Below are positions 15,549 through 25,634 of a stretch of DNA of 64,000 bases, one piece after another. The notes below the pieces were generated by a model. That model was not told the origin of the DNA. It made no database searches and was given only the letters and a program-made list of their open reading frames with translations. The position numbers and the translations under genes are program-made. Source of the stretch: UBA10649 sp963749905 (lineage in GTDB: Bacteria > Actinomycetota > Actinomycetes > S36-B12); assembly GCA_963749905.1 (NCBI GenBank), contig CAVVOF010000004.1:434001-498000 (forward strand), given 5' to 3'. The stretch's first letter is position 1, and the number at the start of each line of letters is the position of its first letter.

Positions 15549-16039
15549 GCTGACCACTCGTCCAGGTCCGCCGAGCCGATCAGGCCCTCCCACCGACGCG
15601 CGTGCGTGCTGAGCGAGACCTCTCGGGTCTCATCCTCCGCGTCGTCCGACCGGGTGATCTCCACGTCGAGTCGAGCGGGAGACAGCCGCTCCGCGAGACC
15701 CCGTCCCCACTCCACGACGACGACGCTGCCCTCCAGGTCACTGGTCAGATCAAGGTCGTCGAGCTCGAGTCCCGTCCCGACCCGGTAGGCGTCGACGTGC
15801 AGCAGCGGCGGCCCGCCGTGGGCATGCGGGTGCTCGCGTGCGATCACGAACGTGGGGCTGGTCACCGTCTCCTCGATCCCGAGGCCGCGGGCCAGGCCCT
15901 GGGCGAAGGTCGTCTTGCCGGCGCCGAGGTCCCCCGACAGCAGGATCAGGTCCCCGCCGGTGCACTCCGCCCCGATCAGCGCACCCACGTCGCGCATCGC
16001 CTCGGCCGTCGGGACGACCAGTTGGCGGCGTGCGGTCAC
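15545..16039 (-). CDS. tsaE: tRNA t6A synthesis ATPase TsaE
   Basis: 164 residues; P-loop ATPase that supports TsaB-TsaD turnover. Walker A is LSGDLGAGKTTFAQGLA, followed by SPTFVIAREH and LLHVDAYR, the family's conserved switch and HxDxYR-type segments. The GTG start overlaps the stop of the upstream hydrolase gene (GTGA), and its stop overlaps the tsaB start. Confidence 0.95.
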   Translation of the reverse strand: MTARRQLVVPTAEAMRDVGALIGAECTGGDLILLSGDLGAGKTTFAQGLARGLGIEETVTSPTFVIAREHPHAHGGPPLLHVDAYRVGTGLELDDLDLTSDLEGSVVVVEWGRGLAERLSPARLDVEITRSDDAEDETREVSLSTHARRWEGLIGSADLDEWSA

Positions 16040-17130
16040 GCCGCCCCGCCCGCCTGCTCATCGGCGATGTCCCGCTTCACGCGCTGCAGGAGGTCGAGCA
16101 GGTGCTCGTTCACCTCGTCGTGCTTCTCCAGCGTGACCATGTGGCCGCTGTCCAGGATCACGACGTATTCCGCACCCGGCAGACGGCGAACGATCTCCTC
16201 GCTCTGCTCGCGGGGGGTCAGGCGATCCGCATCGCCGACGATGACGAGCAGTTCCACCTGCTCGAACACGCCGAGCACGGCCCGCTTGTCGTGCTCCTGG
16301 AGCGCTGGCAGGAACTCGGCGACCACGTTGATCGGCGTTGAGGAGACCATGCTCGCCACGAACCGGTTCGCCTGGTCGGTCGCAGTCGAGCCGAAGGAGT
16401 ACAGGCGGGTGAGGAGCAGGCCGAGATCGCTCTGGTTCCAGCGAGTCCGCTCGACGAGGCCCTGACGGGAGGCGAGCGCCTGCGCGACGGCTGGCGCCAG
16501 CCGGTGGAAGACCGTGCCAAGTCCCGGCGGCAGGCCCAGCGGGCCGTTGGCCAGGCCGCCCGCCGTCGTCGCGATGAGCGCGACGCCGTAGATCCGCTCC
16601 CGGAACAGTTCCGGGCGCTGTGCCGCGAGGGCCATGACCGTCATCCCGCCCATCGAGTGGCCCACGAGCATCAGCGGACCGGTCGGCGCGATCGCGTCGA
16701 TGATCGTGCCCAGGTCGTGGCCCAGCTGATCGACATGGTGGGTGTCGAACTCCGCGCGCGACGAACGACCGTGGCTCCGCTGGTCGAAGAAGACGAGGCG
16801 GGCCTTGCCGCGCAGGGCATCGCGCTGGAAGTGCCACGAGTCCAGGTTCAGCGCGTACCCATGGCAGAAGACGATCGTGAGCGGCGCGTCCTCGGTCGCC
16901 ATCTCATCCACTTCGACGTGCAGTGTGGTGCCGTCCTCGGCCACCACCTCGTACAGGTCGCCCCTGAGGGTCCCGAAGCCCGCGGGCAGGTCCTCGACGG
17001 TCGAGCCGGAGGTCGCCCGCAGCAAGGAGCGCTCGGCGATCGCACCCAGTGCCGCGCCCGCCGCCAGCGCCCCGGCGGCGACGGCGCCACGTCCGACCAT
17101 CCGCAGGGCCGGGGTCACATCCGGGCTCAT
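16036..17130 (-). CDS. Alpha/beta hydrolase with N-terminal hydrophobic segment
   Basis: 364 residues. An Ala-rich hydrophobic N-terminal stretch (residues ~12-32) suggests a membrane anchor or signal. The catalytic core shows FCHGYALN (oxyanion region), the nucleophile elbow GHSMGG, an acid residue in VIVGDADRLTP, and the His in LDSGHMV, completing the Ser-Asp-His triad. The substrate is unknown. It starts ATGA-overlapped with the alr stop and ends GTGA-overlapped with tsaE, as in mycobacteria, where a hydrolase lies between alr and tsaE. Confidence 0.88.
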   Translation of the reverse strand: MSPDVTPALRMVGRGAVAAGALAAGAALGAIAERSLLRATSGSTVEDLPAGFGTLRGDLYEVVAEDGTTLHVEVDEMATEDAPLTIVFCHGYALNLDSWHFQRDALRGKARLVFFDQRSHGRSSRAEFDTHHVDQLGHDLGTIIDAIAPTGPLMLVGHSMGGMTVMALAAQRPELFRERIYGVALIATTAGGLANGPLGLPPGLGTVFHRLAPAVAQALASRQGLVERTRWNQSDLGLLLTRLYSFGSTATDQANRFVASMVSSTPINVVAEFLPALQEHDKRAVLGVFEQVELLVIVGDADRLTPREQSEEIVRRLPGAEYVVILDSGHMVTLEKHDEVNEHLLDLLQRVKRDIADEQAGGAA

Positions 17131-18263
17131 GCCTTCGCCTCCACGTACTCCCGGGGCACCCGCGTGCCGATGCGGGTCACCACCTCATAGCCGATCGTGC
17201 CGGTGGCCGCCGCCCACTCGTCGGCGGTCCACTCACCCCTGCTCCCCGATCCGAACACGATCACATCGTCGCCGACGTGCGGCAGGTCATGCGCGCCGAG
17301 GTCCACGACGAACTGGTCCATGGCCACTCTGCCCGCGATCGGATGGCGTCGGCCGTCGATCGCCACCTCGGCCACGTTGCTCGCCGAGCGCGGGATCCCG
17401 TCCGCGTACCCCAAGGGCACCAGACCGAGCGCGCCTTCCTGGTCCGCCGTCCACGTGCCGCCGTATGACACCCGCGCTCCCGGCGCGACGCCCTTGACGT
17501 GGGCGAGTCGGGCCATCAGCGTCATGGCCGGGGTCAGGCCGAGGTCGACGGCCGGCCCCAGTTCGGGTGACGGCGTCAGGCCGTACAGCGCGATCCCGGA
17601 TCGGACCATGTCGTATCGGCACTCGGGGTGCGCCCACAGGGATCCGCTGTTGCCGAGATGTCGCAGTCGCGGCCGGATTCCGGCAGCCTCTACGACCTGG
17701 AGCGCCGTTTCGAAGGCCGCAACCTGCTCCCCGACCGAGGCCGCGCCCGGCAGATCGCCGTCAGCCAGATGCGACCACACGCCCTCGACCTCGATGAGCT
17801 CGTCGATCACCGCCTCGCGAACCGCAGCGACGACGGCCGGCACCTGCTCCGCAGGGACGCCGTTGCGACACAGCCCGGTGTCGACCTTGATGTGGACGCG
17901 AGCCCGGCGCCCGACCCGGCGTGCAGCCTCGACGACCTCCGCCACCGCCCAGGTGCTCGACACTGACAAGTCCACGTCCGCCCGCAGGCACGACGCGAGG
18001 TCCTTGTCGCCTGGCGACCACAGCCAGGCGAGGATCCGACCCTCGTCGCCTTGGGCCCGCAGCGCGAGCGCCTCCGAGGGCAGCGCGACGCCCAGCCAGG
18101 TGGCACCCGACCGGCGCAGGGTACGGGCCACTGTCGCCATGCCGTGCCCGTAGGCGTCGGCCTTGACCACCGCCATCACGTTGGCCGGCGTCGCAAGCTC
18201 GCGCACCCGCTCGAAATTGGCGCGGATGGCGCCGAGGTCGACCACGGCGGTGGCTCGCCTCAT
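17127..18263 (-). CDS. alr: Alanine racemase
   Basis: 378 residues; PLP enzyme that interconverts L- and D-alanine for peptidoglycan. The PLP-lysine motif VVKADAYGHG lies near residue 35, the catalytic-Tyr region is GARVSYGGTW, and YDMVRSGIALYG is a family signature. Its start overlaps the nnrD stop and its stop overlaps the hydrolase start (ATGA in both cases), so it is embedded in a coupled operon. Confidence 0.97.
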   Translation of the reverse strand: MRRATAVVDLGAIRANFERVRELATPANVMAVVKADAYGHGMATVARTLRRSGATWLGVALPSEALALRAQGDEGRILAWLWSPGDKDLASCLRADVDLSVSSTWAVAEVVEAARRVGRRARVHIKVDTGLCRNGVPAEQVPAVVAAVREAVIDELIEVEGVWSHLADGDLPGAASVGEQVAAFETALQVVEAAGIRPRLRHLGNSGSLWAHPECRYDMVRSGIALYGLTPSPELGPAVDLGLTPAMTLMARLAHVKGVAPGARVSYGGTWTADQEGALGLVPLGYADGIPRSASNVAEVAIDGRRHPIAGRVAMDQFVVDLGAHDLPHVGDDVIVFGSGSRGEWTADEWAAATGTIGYEVVTRIGTRVPREYVEAKA

Positions 18264-19780
18264 CCGCTCTCCCCGAATCGCGCGGCGCGGACCGCCGCGG
18301 GGACGGCCTCATCGACATCCATCGCCGTCACCGGCCCCGACCGTGCGGCGAGCTGACCCGCCCGACCGTGCAGCCATACTGCAGCCGCCACCGCCTCGCC
18401 CAGTCGGGAGGAGTCCCGCTCCCCGCGGGCCCACGCCCCCGCGAGAATCGCGGCCACCAGCCCCATGAGCACGTCTCCCGTTCCCGCAGTGCCGAGATCC
18501 GCCGTGCCTTCGGTGTCGACGGCCGCCCAGCCCGACGGCGTCGCGACGACGGTGCCGGCGCCCTTGAGGACGACGACGGCGCCGAGGTCCGCAGCCGCGC
18601 GACGCGCCGCCGACAGCCGGCTCGACTGCTGCGCGAGCAGTCCCGGAGCGAGCCGGTCGAACTCCCCTTCGTGCGGCGTGAGGACAGTGGGCAGCCCTCG
18701 GTCGGCCCGGTCCGCGACGATCGCGCGCACCTCGGCGGACTCCGCGATCACGGTGAGGGCACCCGCATCGAGCACGACGGGAACTGGTGCGTCCAGGATG
18801 GCCCGCACCGTCAGCTCGTCGGTGGCGTCACCGGGGAAACCTGAGCCGCACCCCCACGCCGTCGCGCGATGCTGCTCCGCAGGTGGGGATCCGTCGACGA
18901 CCACGTCGGGATAGCGCGCCAGCACCATCCGGGCGGTGCCGTCCTGACGGTCGAGGAAGCGCACCATGCCTACATCCGCATGCCGCGCACCGCCCGTGAC
19001 CAGGAGGCTGGCGCCTGGGTAGGACGCCGATCCGGCGGCGATCCCCACCACACCGCGCGAGTACTTGTAGTCGCCGTCGGCCGGCTCCGGGATCCACGCG
19101 TCCACGTCCACGCCGTCCAGTACGACGGCCGCGGGGACGGCGGCGAACGACAGGCCGATGTCCACGAGTTGGACCGTGCCGGCGTGGAACCGCCCCGGGG
19201 CCAGCAGCAGCCCCGGCTTGACCGCCCCGAACGTGACAGTCACGTCCGCGGCAACGGCCGCGCCGTCGACCGCGCCGGTGTCGGCATCGACGCCGCTCGG
19301 CACGTCGACCGCAACGGTGATGGCCCCCGAGACGGCCGCCTCGGCGGCCGCCTCGGCCGCATCGGATCGCAGCCCGCCCGAGCCGCCGATCCCGAGGATC
19401 CCGTCGATCACCAGATCCGCCGACCCGATGAGGCCACGCTGCTCGTCGCCGCCGGTCCACCGATGGATTCGGCCCCCGGCTCGTCGCAGTGCGGTCGCGC
19501 CTTCCTCATGAACGCGCTCGCCCAGCGCAAGTGCGTCCACGCGACAGCCACGCGCCGCCAGCCGCGCGCCGGCCCACAGCGCGTCGCCTCCGTTGTTGCC
19601 GGAGCCGACGAGCAGGACGACGCGGGAGCCGACCACCGCGCCAGAGCCCTCGGCGAGCAGTCGCGCGCACGTGACGGACAACGCGTGCGCCGCCCTCTGC
19701 ATGAGCGCACCCTCAGGCACGGACGCGAAGGCGACCTCCTCCGCGGCCCGCACCTGGGCAACGTCGCGCAACCCGATCAT
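18260..19780 (-). CDS. nnr: Bifunctional NAD(P)H-hydrate epimerase/dehydratase
   Basis: 506 residues; repairs damaged NADHX and NADPHX. The N-terminal half is the YjeF-N epimerase (LVGSGNNGGDALWAGARL) and the C-terminal half the ADP/ATP-dependent dehydratase (TVLTPHEGEFDRL, and the catalytic-Asp loop GTAGTGDVLMGL). Length fits the fused form. Overlaps acpS upstream and alr downstream by ATGA. Confidence 0.94.
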   Translation of the reverse strand: MIGLRDVAQVRAAEEVAFASVPEGALMQRAAHALSVTCARLLAEGSGAVVGSRVVLLVGSGNNGGDALWAGARLAARGCRVDALALGERVHEEGATALRRAGGRIHRWTGGDEQRGLIGSADLVIDGILGIGGSGGLRSDAAEAAAEAAVSGAITVAVDVPSGVDADTGAVDGAAVAADVTVTFGAVKPGLLLAPGRFHAGTVQLVDIGLSFAAVPAAVVLDGVDVDAWIPEPADGDYKYSRGVVGIAAGSASYPGASLLVTGGARHADVGMVRFLDRQDGTARMVLARYPDVVVDGSPPAEQHRATAWGCGSGFPGDATDELTVRAILDAPVPVVLDAGALTVIAESAEVRAIVADRADRGLPTVLTPHEGEFDRLAPGLLAQQSSRLSAARRAAADLGAVVVLKGAGTVVATPSGWAAVDTEGTADLGTAGTGDVLMGLVAAILAGAWARGERDSSRLGEAVAAAVWLHGRAGQLAARSGPVTAMDVDEAVPAAVRAARFGESG

Positions 19781-20154
19781 GCCGAAACCCCCGTTGCGGA
19801 GGCGACGACGACAGCGATGGCCATGTGACCATCATGGCTCAGCGAGATCGCCCACCGGTCGATGCCCAGTGCCGTTCCGGCCGCAGCGACCGTGCCCGAC
19901 AGCGCCAGCACGGGCTGCCCGCGCTCACCGGCCAGGAGTTCGCAGTCATGCCACCGCAGCCCGTCGGTGTGCACGAGCACCTTCGCGACCGCCTCCTTGG
20001 CCGCCCACCTCGCCGCGAGTGACCTGGGCCGCAGCCGTTCTCCGCCGCTCAGGGCGATCTCCCGAGCGGTGAACACGCGGGACACCAGCCCAGGAGTGCG
20101 GTCGATGACGCGAGCGAAGCGCTCGGTGTCGACCAGGTCCACGCCCACGCCCAC
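19777..20154 (-). CDS. acpS: Holo-[acyl-carrier-protein] synthase
   Basis: 125 residues; moves 4'-phosphopantetheine from CoA to acyl carrier protein. Visible motifs: GVGVDLVDTERF with the Mg-binding Asp, and RWAAKEAVAKVL with the second acidic ligand. GTG at 20154 is the first start that gives the family N-terminus; several in-frame GTGs follow closely, so the exact start is uncertain. It lies 31 bases after glmS and overlaps nnr. Confidence 0.93.
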   Translation of the reverse strand: MGVGVDLVDTERFARVIDRTPGLVSRVFTAREIALSGGERLRPRSLAARWAAKEAVAKVLVHTDGLRWHDCELLAGERGQPVLALSGTVAAAGTALGIDRWAISLSHDGHMAIAVVVASATGVSA

Positions 20155-20185
20155 GACGGAGCCGGGCAGTTCCGGAAGCAGGGCT

Positions 20186-22036
<1,851 letters not shown>

Positions 22037-22087
22037 GGGCCTCAGCGTACGCGCCCGCCTGCTGCTGACGACGGCCAGAATGGGGCG

Positions 22088-23059
22088 GTGATCACGGTCC
22101 GTGTCTGCTGCCCGGCGGAACTCGGATCCGTCGTGACAGAGCTGCTGCGTACGAACCCGTCGACCAGTGCGCTGGTCGTGCACCGCGGTGCCTCCATCAC
22201 TCCCCTGGGTGACGTGATCGAGGCCGACCTGCCGCGCGAGGCCGTCAATGCCGTGGTCGAGGACCTGATGGAGCTCGGAGTGCAGGACGAGGGCACCATC
22301 CAGCTGCTGCCCGTCGACACCTGGATCTCCCGACCGGGCCTCAACGCGGAACTGCGAACGCCGGGGGCCAGCGCCGACGCCGTTGTGTGGACCGACGTGG
22401 TGGAGCGCGCCTACGACGAGTCGACCCTCACCTGGACCTACGCCAGCTTCATGACCATGGCGACGCTGCTGGCCGCGATCGCGATCCTGACCGACTCCAT
22501 CGTCCTGGTCATCGGGGCCATGGTCGTCGGGCCCGAGTTCGTGGCGGTCGCGGCGCTCGGCGTCGCGATCGTGCGACGGCGATGGCACCTGCTCCGGCAG
22601 GCCCTGCGGACACTCCTGCTCGGCTTCGCCATCTCGATCCTGCTGGTCGCGGCGATCGCGCTCGTCGCCCGACTGCTGGGTCTGATCAGCTACGACCAGA
22701 TGCTCACCGAGGCTCGACCCGGGACCAGTTGGATCTTCAGCCCCAACGGCTGGTCGCTGACCGTCGCGCTCATCGCCGGCGCGGCAGGCGTGATCGCCCT
22801 GACGTCGGCCCGGTCGGGCGTCCTCGTCGGCGTGTTCATCTCGGTGACGACCGTCCCGGCGTCCGGCAACATGGCGCTGGCGCTCGTCTTCGGCATCTGG
22901 CACGAGTTCTGGGGCAGTGCCCTCACGCTCGGCGTGAACATCGCCGGCATGGCACTCGCTGGCTGGGTCACCCTCGCAGTGCAGCAGCGGGTGTGGCGTC
23001 GCACCACGACGGTGGAACGCCGACTCCTGCCATCACGTCGACGACGCGGCAGCCGCTGA
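22088..23059 (+). CDS. DUF389 multi-spanning membrane protein
   Basis: 323 residues from the GTG at 22088. Residues ~1-100 form a soluble ferredoxin-like domain (ITVRVCCPAELGSVVTELL). The rest has about six membrane segments, including FMTMATLLAAIAILTDS and VIGAMVVGPEFVAVAALGVA, the DUF389 signature region. The C-terminus is basic (RRLLPSRRRRGSR) and presumably cytoplasmic. Function of the family is unknown. It is divergent from glmS with 51 bp between starts and convergent with glmM; it has no obvious partner here. Confidence 0.85.
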   Translation: MITVRVCCPAELGSVVTELLRTNPSTSALVVHRGASITPLGDVIEADLPREAVNAVVEDLMELGVQDEGTIQLLPVDTWISRPGLNAELRTPGASADAVVWTDVVERAYDESTLTWTYASFMTMATLLAAIAILTDSIVLVIGAMVVGPEFVAVAALGVAIVRRRWHLLRQALRTLLLGFAISILLVAAIALVARLLGLISYDQMLTEARPGTSWIFSPNGWSLTVALIAGAAGVIALTSARSGVLVGVFISVTTVPASGNMALALVFGIWHEFWGSALTLGVNIAGMALAGWVTLAVQQRVWRRTTTVERRLLPSRRRRGSR

Positions 23060-23068
23060 TCCGGGTCG

Positions 23069-24421
23069 CTAGTTGTCGAGTGCGAGTTCGCGGAGCACGA
23101 CGGCAGCAAGCTCGTCGGTGACGGCCTGTGCCTCCTCGGCGGTCGCGGCCTCGACCATGACCCGAACCACGGGCTCGGTGCCCGACGGGCGCAGGAGCAC
23201 CCGGCCGGAGTTGCCGAGGCGGGCCTCGGCCAGCGCGACCGCCTGCTGCACGGCGACACAGTCGTCGATCCCGTCCTTGTCGACGCCGCGCACGTTCACG
23301 AGCACCTGCGGCAGCTTGGTGACCGAGTCGGCCAGCTGCGCCAACGGCTGCCCGGTGGCTGCGACCTCGGCCATCAGATGCAGGCCGGTGAGGAGTCCGT
23401 CGCCCGTGGTCGCGTGCGACGACATCACCACGTGCCCGCTCTGCTCGCCGCCGAGGGTGAACCCACCGGTGCGCATCGCCTCGAGGACGTAGCGGTCGCC
23501 GACCCCGGTCTCGACCACCGAGATGCCGGCGGACGCCATGGCGTGCTTGAAGCCGAGGTTGGCCATGACCGTCGCCACCACGGTGCCGCTGGTGAGGCTG
23601 CCTGCTCTGTTCATCGCGGACGCCAGGATGGCGAGGATGTGGTCGCCGTCGACGAGTCGGCCCTGATTGTCGACGGCCAGGCAACGGTCGGCGTCGCCGT
23701 CGTGAGCGATGCCGATGTCGGCCGCATGCGCGAGGACCGCCTCGATGAGGTCGTCCATGTGGGTGCTGCCGCAGTCCTGATTGATGTTCAGGCCGTCCGG
23801 CTGCGAGTGGATGGGGATGACGAAGGCGCCGGCGGCGGCGTACACCGCGGGCGCCAGCGCGGACGCCGCACCGTTGGCGCAGTCGACCACCACGGTCAGC
23901 CCGTCGAGGCGATGCGGAAGCGTGGACAGCAGGTGCGCCTCGTACTGGGCGACGGCATCCGGGCTGTCGACAACGCGGCCGACCGCGGCACCCGTCGGTC
24001 GATCCCACGGCTCACGGAGTCGGCTCTCGATCGCGTCCTCGATGGCGTCGTCGAGCTTGAGCCCGCCGCGCGCGAAGAACTTGATCCCGTTGTCCGGCAT
24101 GGCGTTGTGGGACGCCGACAGCATCACGCCCAGATCAGCCCCAAGTGCCTCGGTCAGGAAGGCGACGCCGGGAGTGGGCACGACGCCGACCCGGAACACG
24201 TCGACGCCCGCGCTGGCCAGGCCCGCGACGACCGCAGCCTCGAGGAACTCCCCGCTGGCGCGCGGATCACGGCCGACGACAGCCTTGGGCCGGTGCCCCT
24301 CGAAGAGGCCGATCTCGCCCAGCACGTGGGCGGCGGCGACGGCGAGGTCCAGGGCCAGCTCCGCGGTCAGATCGCGGTTCGCCAGACCCCGGACCCCGTC
24401 GGTGCCGAAGAGCCGTCCCAA
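23069..24421 (-). CDS. glmM: Phosphoglucosamine mutase
   Basis: 450 residues; converts glucosamine-6-phosphate to the 1-phosphate, directly after GlmS in the pathway. Visible: GRLFGTDGVRG, the phosphoserine loop SASHNAMPDN, the Mg-binding DGDADR, GGEQSGH (sugar-binding) and RPSGTEP (phosphate-binding). It starts with TTG, 4 bases after the rpsI stop and without its own ribosome-binding site, so expression probably depends on coupling to rpsI. Confidence 0.97.
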   Translation of the reverse strand: MGRLFGTDGVRGLANRDLTAELALDLAVAAAHVLGEIGLFEGHRPKAVVGRDPRASGEFLEAAVVAGLASAGVDVFRVGVVPTPGVAFLTEALGADLGVMLSASHNAMPDNGIKFFARGGLKLDDAIEDAIESRLREPWDRPTGAAVGRVVDSPDAVAQYEAHLLSTLPHRLDGLTVVVDCANGAASALAPAVYAAAGAFVIPIHSQPDGLNINQDCGSTHMDDLIEAVLAHAADIGIAHDGDADRCLAVDNQGRLVDGDHILAILASAMNRAGSLTSGTVVATVMANLGFKHAMASAGISVVETGVGDRYVLEAMRTGGFTLGGEQSGHVVMSSHATTGDGLLTGLHLMAEVAATGQPLAQLADSVTKLPQVLVNVRGVDKDGIDDCVAVQQAVALAEARLGNSGRVLLRPSGTEPVVRVMVEAATAEEAQAVTDELAAVVLRELALDN

Positions 24422-24425
24422 AGGA

Positions 24426-24932
24426 CTAGCGCTTGCTGTACTGGGGAGCCTTGCGGGCCTTCTTCAGGCCGTACTTCTTGCGCTCCTTGGCCCGCGGATC
24501 ACGGGTGAGGAAGCCAGCCTTCTTCAGGGTCGGCCGGTTGCCCTCCTCGTCGATCTCGTTGAGGGCACGGGCCACGCCGAGGCGCAGCGCGCCGGCCTGA
24601 CCCGAGATGCCGCCGCCGTTGATGCGGGCGATGACGTCGAACCGGCCCTCGGCGCCGAGCGCGACGAACGGCTCGTTGACCTCCTGCTGGTGCACCTTGT
24701 TCGGGAAGTAGCCGTCCAGGGTGCGACCGTTGATGGTCCACTGACCGGTGCCCGGCACGAGTCGGACACGGGCGATGGCCTGCTTCCGGCGGCCGGTGGC
24801 TGCGCCGGGGGCGGTGACGATCTCGCGGGTGACGACCGGACGGGCCGACGGGGTCTCACTGGTGTACTCGGACGGCGCGTCTTCGATGACGTCGACGTCG
24901 GTCTCTTCGATGGTGGCCTCAGACACTGCCAC
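24426..24932 (-). CDS. rpsI: Ribosomal protein S9
   Basis: 168 residues, with the S9 core from about residue 40 (GRRKQAIARVRLVPGTGQW) to the conserved C-terminal APQYSKR that reaches the P-site tRNA. The first ~35 residues are an acidic extension (ATIEETDVDVIEDAPSEY), as in other actinobacterial S9 proteins. It starts 30 bases after rplM, the usual L13-S9 pair. Confidence 0.97.
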   Translation of the reverse strand: MAVSEATIEETDVDVIEDAPSEYTSETPSARPVVTREIVTAPGAATGRRKQAIARVRLVPGTGQWTINGRTLDGYFPNKVHQQEVNEPFVALGAEGRFDVIARINGGGISGQAGALRLGVARALNEIDEEGNRPTLKKAGFLTRDPRAKERKKYGLKKARKAPQYSKR

Positions 24933-24962
24933 GAATCCTCTCGTTGCTTCCGCGCCGCACGA

Positions 24963-25406
24963 TTACTGCGCGACCTGGGTGATCTGGAACGGCTGCGGCT
25001 GCTGCGCAGCGTGGGGGTGCTCCGAGCCGGCGTAGACCTTGAGCTTCTTCAGCTGCTGCCGACCGAGCTTGTTGTGCGGGAGCATCCCCTTGACCGCCTT
25101 CTCGACGGCGCGACGCGGATTCGACTCCAGCAGCTCGCTGTAGGACGTAGCCGTCAGTCCACCCGGGTAACCGGAGTGGCGGAAGTCCATCTTCTGCTGC
25201 TTCTTGGCACCCGTGAGGGCGACCTTCTCGGCATTGATGATGATCACGAAGTCGCCCATGTCCATATGAGGAGCGAAGGACGGCTTGTGCTTGCCGCGCA
25301 GCAGGGTGGCGGCATGGGTGGCCAAACGGCCGAGGACGACGTCAGTGGCGTCGATCACGTGCCAGACGGGGGTGTTGTCGCCTGGCTTGGGGCTGTACGT
25401 GCGCAT
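24963..25406 (-). CDS. rplM: Ribosomal protein L13
   Basis: 147 residues, the standard length from the ATG at 25406 (MRTYSPKPGD). The family core WHVIDATDVVLGRLAT is followed by GDFVIIINAEKV and GMLPHNKLGRQ. Heads the rplM-rpsI-glmM operon. Upstream, TTGACT at 25522-25517 (minus strand) may be a -35 element, but no convincing -10 follows. Confidence 0.97.
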   Translation of the reverse strand: MRTYSPKPGDNTPVWHVIDATDVVLGRLATHAATLLRGKHKPSFAPHMDMGDFVIIINAEKVALTGAKKQQKMDFRHSGYPGGLTATSYSELLESNPRRAVEKAVKGMLPHNKLGRQQLKKLKVYAGSEHPHAAQQPQPFQITQVAQ

Positions 25407-25560
25407 GGAGCCGCACCTGTCTTTCACTCGTCGGGACCTGGACTCTGCACGCCCCGCTCTGGGGCGCCGTACTGGACGCCATCCCTGGCGGCCAGGCCGT
25501 GACGGATCACGGCAGCAGTCAAGAGTACCGGGGCGGCCCAACCCCCTCCAAATCGCCCTC

Positions 25561-25622
25561 GTCTGTCTTGAGGTTGGTGGTCGCACAACGGCCGTTTTGC
25601 GACCAGCAACCTCAAGACGGAC
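25561..25622 (-). terminator. Long palindrome after the ABC-F gene (family A, copy 1)
   Basis: Arms of about 31 bases with three mismatches and almost no loop, beginning 12 bp past the ABC-F stop and lying upstream of rplM. The arm GTCTTGAGGTTGGTGGTCGC is also found in the hairpin at 49787-49856. Likely a terminator without a U-tract; see findings. Confidence 0.7.
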
Positions 25623-25634
25623 GGGGAGAGGGTG